Below are positions 61,109 to 64,000 of a stretch of DNA of 64,000 nt, piece after piece. The notes below the pieces were generated by a model that searched no databases, had not been told where the DNA came from, and worked only from the letters and a program-made list of their open reading frames with translations. Every line of letters starts with the position of its first letter. The stretch's first letter is position 1. A program made the position numbers and the translations under genes. Source of the DNA: Hirudinaria manillensis (Eukaryota > Annelida > Clitellata > Hirudinida > Hirudinidae); contig CM067532.1 of NCBI GenBank assembly GCA_034509925.1, positions 1,519,142 to 1,583,141 of the forward strand, read 5' to 3'.

Positions 61109-63964
61109 TCATCAGACGAAATCGAGCTGCTGAGGGCGTCAAAACACGGTGACGTGGCCAGCATCAGGTGTCTCTTGGACAAGGAAGTTGACGTTAATTA
61201 TCAAAATGTGGTGAGTCTCTTTGACTCTTTCACCATCTTTTTCTTTTTCTTTCTCTCTATCTCTCATCAGAAGATGCTTTGTTTTCCTTTGAACATTGTT
61301 TGTCTGTCATCATTGTCTAGCTATAATGTTTTGTTTTAAGGTATTAATTTCTTAATAAGCTCACTGCTTTTCGCTTCTATCCTTGTTATTATTTATTATC
61401 ATTGTTATTATTAATAATTACTATTATTATTATTATAATTATTATAAGTGTTATTATATTTATTGTCAGATCAGAGATGCTACCTCTTAGGCATGTTTTT
61501 TGCCTGGCTAATTAGTATAGCTATTTATTACCTTTGATGGCTTCAGAAAGATTAAAAATGTATCTGTTTCTGGAGATTGTGTTCCAGGTCAACTTCAGTT
61601 GACTGGTAGTCATCATCCAGAATTGGATAAACAGCCTGTGTCTTAGAAATGGGAAATAGCTATCTCGCAACTCAAAAATGCTTCTTGCACGAGAGTAGCA
61701 ATTACATTCTGCCATTATTTGGTCATTTTTGTTGCAATTTTTATCGCTGGTAGTGCGTGGTCAAAGCCATTTTGGCATTCGATTTGCAAAAACCTCAATT
61801 TATTTGCCCAGAACGGTCTCTCTGCCCTGCACCTGGCGGCCAAGGAGGGTCGTGCCGAAGTGGCGGAGATGCTGATCGGGGCCGGTGCAAACGTCGATTC
61901 TGTCTCCACGGTCGGTATAGTTGTTTGTGATGGTCGCATTCCGTTTTGGATAATAATAATATTAATTGTAATAATATATAAAAACTATATTAATAATGCT
62001 AACAGCATTTGGATTGTGATAACATTTATGTCATGAGGACTACATCTGAGATTGCCAGGATTAGAGATGCATTCCTTTAAAATATTTTAGCTACTAATTA
62101 TAGCTCTTACTGTGAAGTGGGTGAAAAGCTAGGTTTTGAACACCAGACCTCTGGACTTTGTAACGCAGTTTGTCGTAGTCACCATCATCGTCGTCGTCGT
62201 CATCATCATCATCATCATCATCAACAGAAAGGAAACACTTCCCTGCACATTGCCTCCCTGTGTGGCCAGGAGGATGTGGTGGATCTCCTTCTGAGATCTG
62301 GTGCCAACGTCAACATTCAATCACTGGTGAGCTTTTTGAGATGATGATGATGATGATGGTGACCATGGCCATTATGATTATTGCAAGAGTAGTTCTTTTT
62401 AATAATAATAATTATTATTATTATAAAAACAACACCAATAATATTATTAAATTAATATAATAATAATATTATTAAATTAATATAATAATAATAATAATAT
62501 TAATATTATTATTAATAATAATAATATTATTAAATTAATATAATAATAATAATAATATTAATATTATTATTAATAATATTATTATTATTATCGTTTTTTA
62601 ATGACATTATTTTACATCATTATCATATTAGTGTTGTTGTTGTTATTTTTGTTGATGCTGTTTAATTGTTTTTTTTTATTTTAATTGCAGTGGAATTCGT
62701 TTATTTGTTTGCTTGCTTCTGCAATAGAACTATTCTGCCTACTGCACGTTTGACTTGCGTCCAACAATAGCAACAGCACCAAATCATTCTTGCATTCTCT
62801 AGTTGTACAATTACAATTACAATTATATTTACTGAGTCTTGTTTACCAGACATTGCTTGTCCTCTGGCCATTGGCCCTAAATAACTTGTAGCTTGGCTAA
62901 CATGATCTCAGAAAATTATTTTTATTATTATTATTGTTATTATTATTATTATTGTTGTTGTTGTTACTGTTATTATTAATAATAATTTTATTATTACCAT
63001 TCAATAATAATAATAATAATTATTATAATAATAATAATATTTCAATAATATCCAATAATTATTGTTAATACATCATGAAATATCTTTGTGCTCACCTTAT
63101 TATTGTTTCAGATATTTTTATACTTTCACTCCAATCGATCGATTGAATGAATGAGTGTCCATTGTTTCTGAATGGTTGTTTATTAGGCTTCATTAGGTGC
63201 AATTCTCTGCACTGCTTTGTTTCTACGCATGGTCTGCGTTCAAAAGTCAGCTGAATGCCAGAGTGCTCAGCAATTTGGCATTGTCAGATGGCATTGCTTC
63301 TTATAATTATTATAACTGGCATGCTTATATTAATATTAAAAGTCATTAATAGTAATTAATGTATCGGGAAAATTCAATTGGTCAAACAACTGACTTTAGA
63401 TATTCTGATGTTTCTCAGGTCAGATATGGTATCATATCATATCTTATCTTATCATATCATATCATATCATATTAACATTGTAAACAAGTACTGAAAATCA
63501 AGTAAAGCATGCGGTGCTTCTGTAATTATTGGAGTTGACCTTGCACTGAAGCTACAAATCTATCCATAACTGAAGTTTTTCAGACTGCTATATCAGTTGC
63601 TAATGATCTAATCTACTAACTATTTTTTTAATGAGCTCGCTAATTTTATTCACTGTTTACAAATTAACCCAAAATTTAAATTAATTAATTTAATTCAATA
63701 GCATATAGATTGATTTTTAAATATTTATAATTTAGAGAACTTAAATTGCTATTCTCACAGCAGTTTGTGGGGCGCAGATAAGCATATTTTTCCTTCAATT
63801 CATATGTATTCTCCACTTTAACCTTGACATTTGTCTACAACCTCATGAATATTCATACCATACAGCAAGGCTTCTCAGCCCTGTACATGGCTTGCCAGGA
63901 GAACCATTCCTCCATCGCCCTCAAACTCCTGGAGCACGGAGCAGACCCTGCACTCCCGACAGTG
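61109..63964 (+). CDS. Ankyrin (ANK1/2/3-like), N-terminal ankyrin repeats, partial
   Basis: Four exons, each phase 0 and each one ankyrin repeat. 61109-61210: ELLRASKHGDVASIRCLLDK. 61812-61910: NGLSALHLAAKEGRAEVAEM, ending GAGANVDSVST. 62228-62326: KGNTSLHIASLCGQEDVVDL, ending GANVNIQSL. 63866-63964: QGFSALYMACQENHSSIALK, ending GADPALPTV. NGLxALHLAxKEG, KGNTxLHIASLxG and QGFxxLYMAxQENH are the successive first repeats of ankyrins, which tether membrane proteins to spectrin. The gene continues past the window end. The N-terminal exon with the start codon is not certain; the frame is open upstream of 61109 to about 60980 but an acceptor (TTTCAG) sits at 61103-61108. Confidence 0.85.
62440..62600. 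repeat. Tandemly duplicated AT-rich block in an ankyrin intron
   Basis: A segment made of AATATTATTAAATTAATATA and following AAT runs is repeated about three times, with arms complementary enough to fold into long hairpins. No coding content. Confidence 0.7.
63425..63475. repeat. (TATCA)n pentanucleotide repeat
   Basis: About nine units of ATCAT/ATCTT type stand in a row in the last visible ankyrin intron. Confidence 0.75.
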
Positions 63965-64000
63965 GTCGGTATTTCTGACAATTGTTATTATTATTATTAT

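Overview
This is a nuclear genome window from an invertebrate animal. Genes are interrupted by many short, AT-rich introns, typically 75-700 bases. Their products are animal-specific or eukaryotic: filamin, a RASSF with C1 and RA domains, DALRD3, UDP-glucose:glycoprotein glucosyltransferase (UGGT), a nuclear receptor, a FERM protein of the FRMD3/5 type and an ankyrin. Noncoding DNA is full of (ATT)n, (CAT)n and other simple repeats, and a decayed LINE is present. I cannot assign a phylum from sequence alone.

Layout: 29-663 (+) last two exons of a filamin; 1270-13000 a segmentally duplicated cluster described below; about 13570-17963 (+) RASSF; 21164-25974 (-) DALRD3; 27810-40631 (-) UGGT; 41801-47866 (-) nuclear receptor; 48926-55412 (+) FRMD3/5-like protein, head-to-head with the receptor; 55413-60979 mostly empty; 61109 to the window end (+) the start of an ankyrin, one ankyrin repeat per 99-102 nt exon. 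The host genes are unrelated housekeeping or signalling genes and show no shared pathway.

The unusual part is 1270-13000. It holds three copies (A +, B -, C +) of a gene made of a split signal-peptide exon pair, a run of micro-exons of 12, 18 or 30 nt, and a 102-nt last exon encoding a hydrophobic C-terminus. Every micro-exon counted as coding is a multiple of three, phase 0 at both ends, preceded by AG and nearly always followed by GTTAGT. Copy A has tandemly amplified one micro-exon-plus-intron unit (153-222 bp period), giving a string of four-residue cassettes such as LTLP, QTPP, GTPP, VTPP. Copy B has a single such unit but an intact 240-nt frame over 7 exons (79 residues). Copy C lost its signal-peptide start exon and promoter. 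The predicted products are small secreted or surface Thr/Pro/Ala-rich proteins whose length and sequence could vary by skipping cassettes. The architecture resembles the micro-exon genes (MEGs) described in schistosomes, but I recognise no homologous protein. A and B face each other as an imperfect inverted repeat around a degenerate LINE.

Exon boundaries are my reading of frame, splice dinucleotides and protein-family similarity. No transcript evidence was available.
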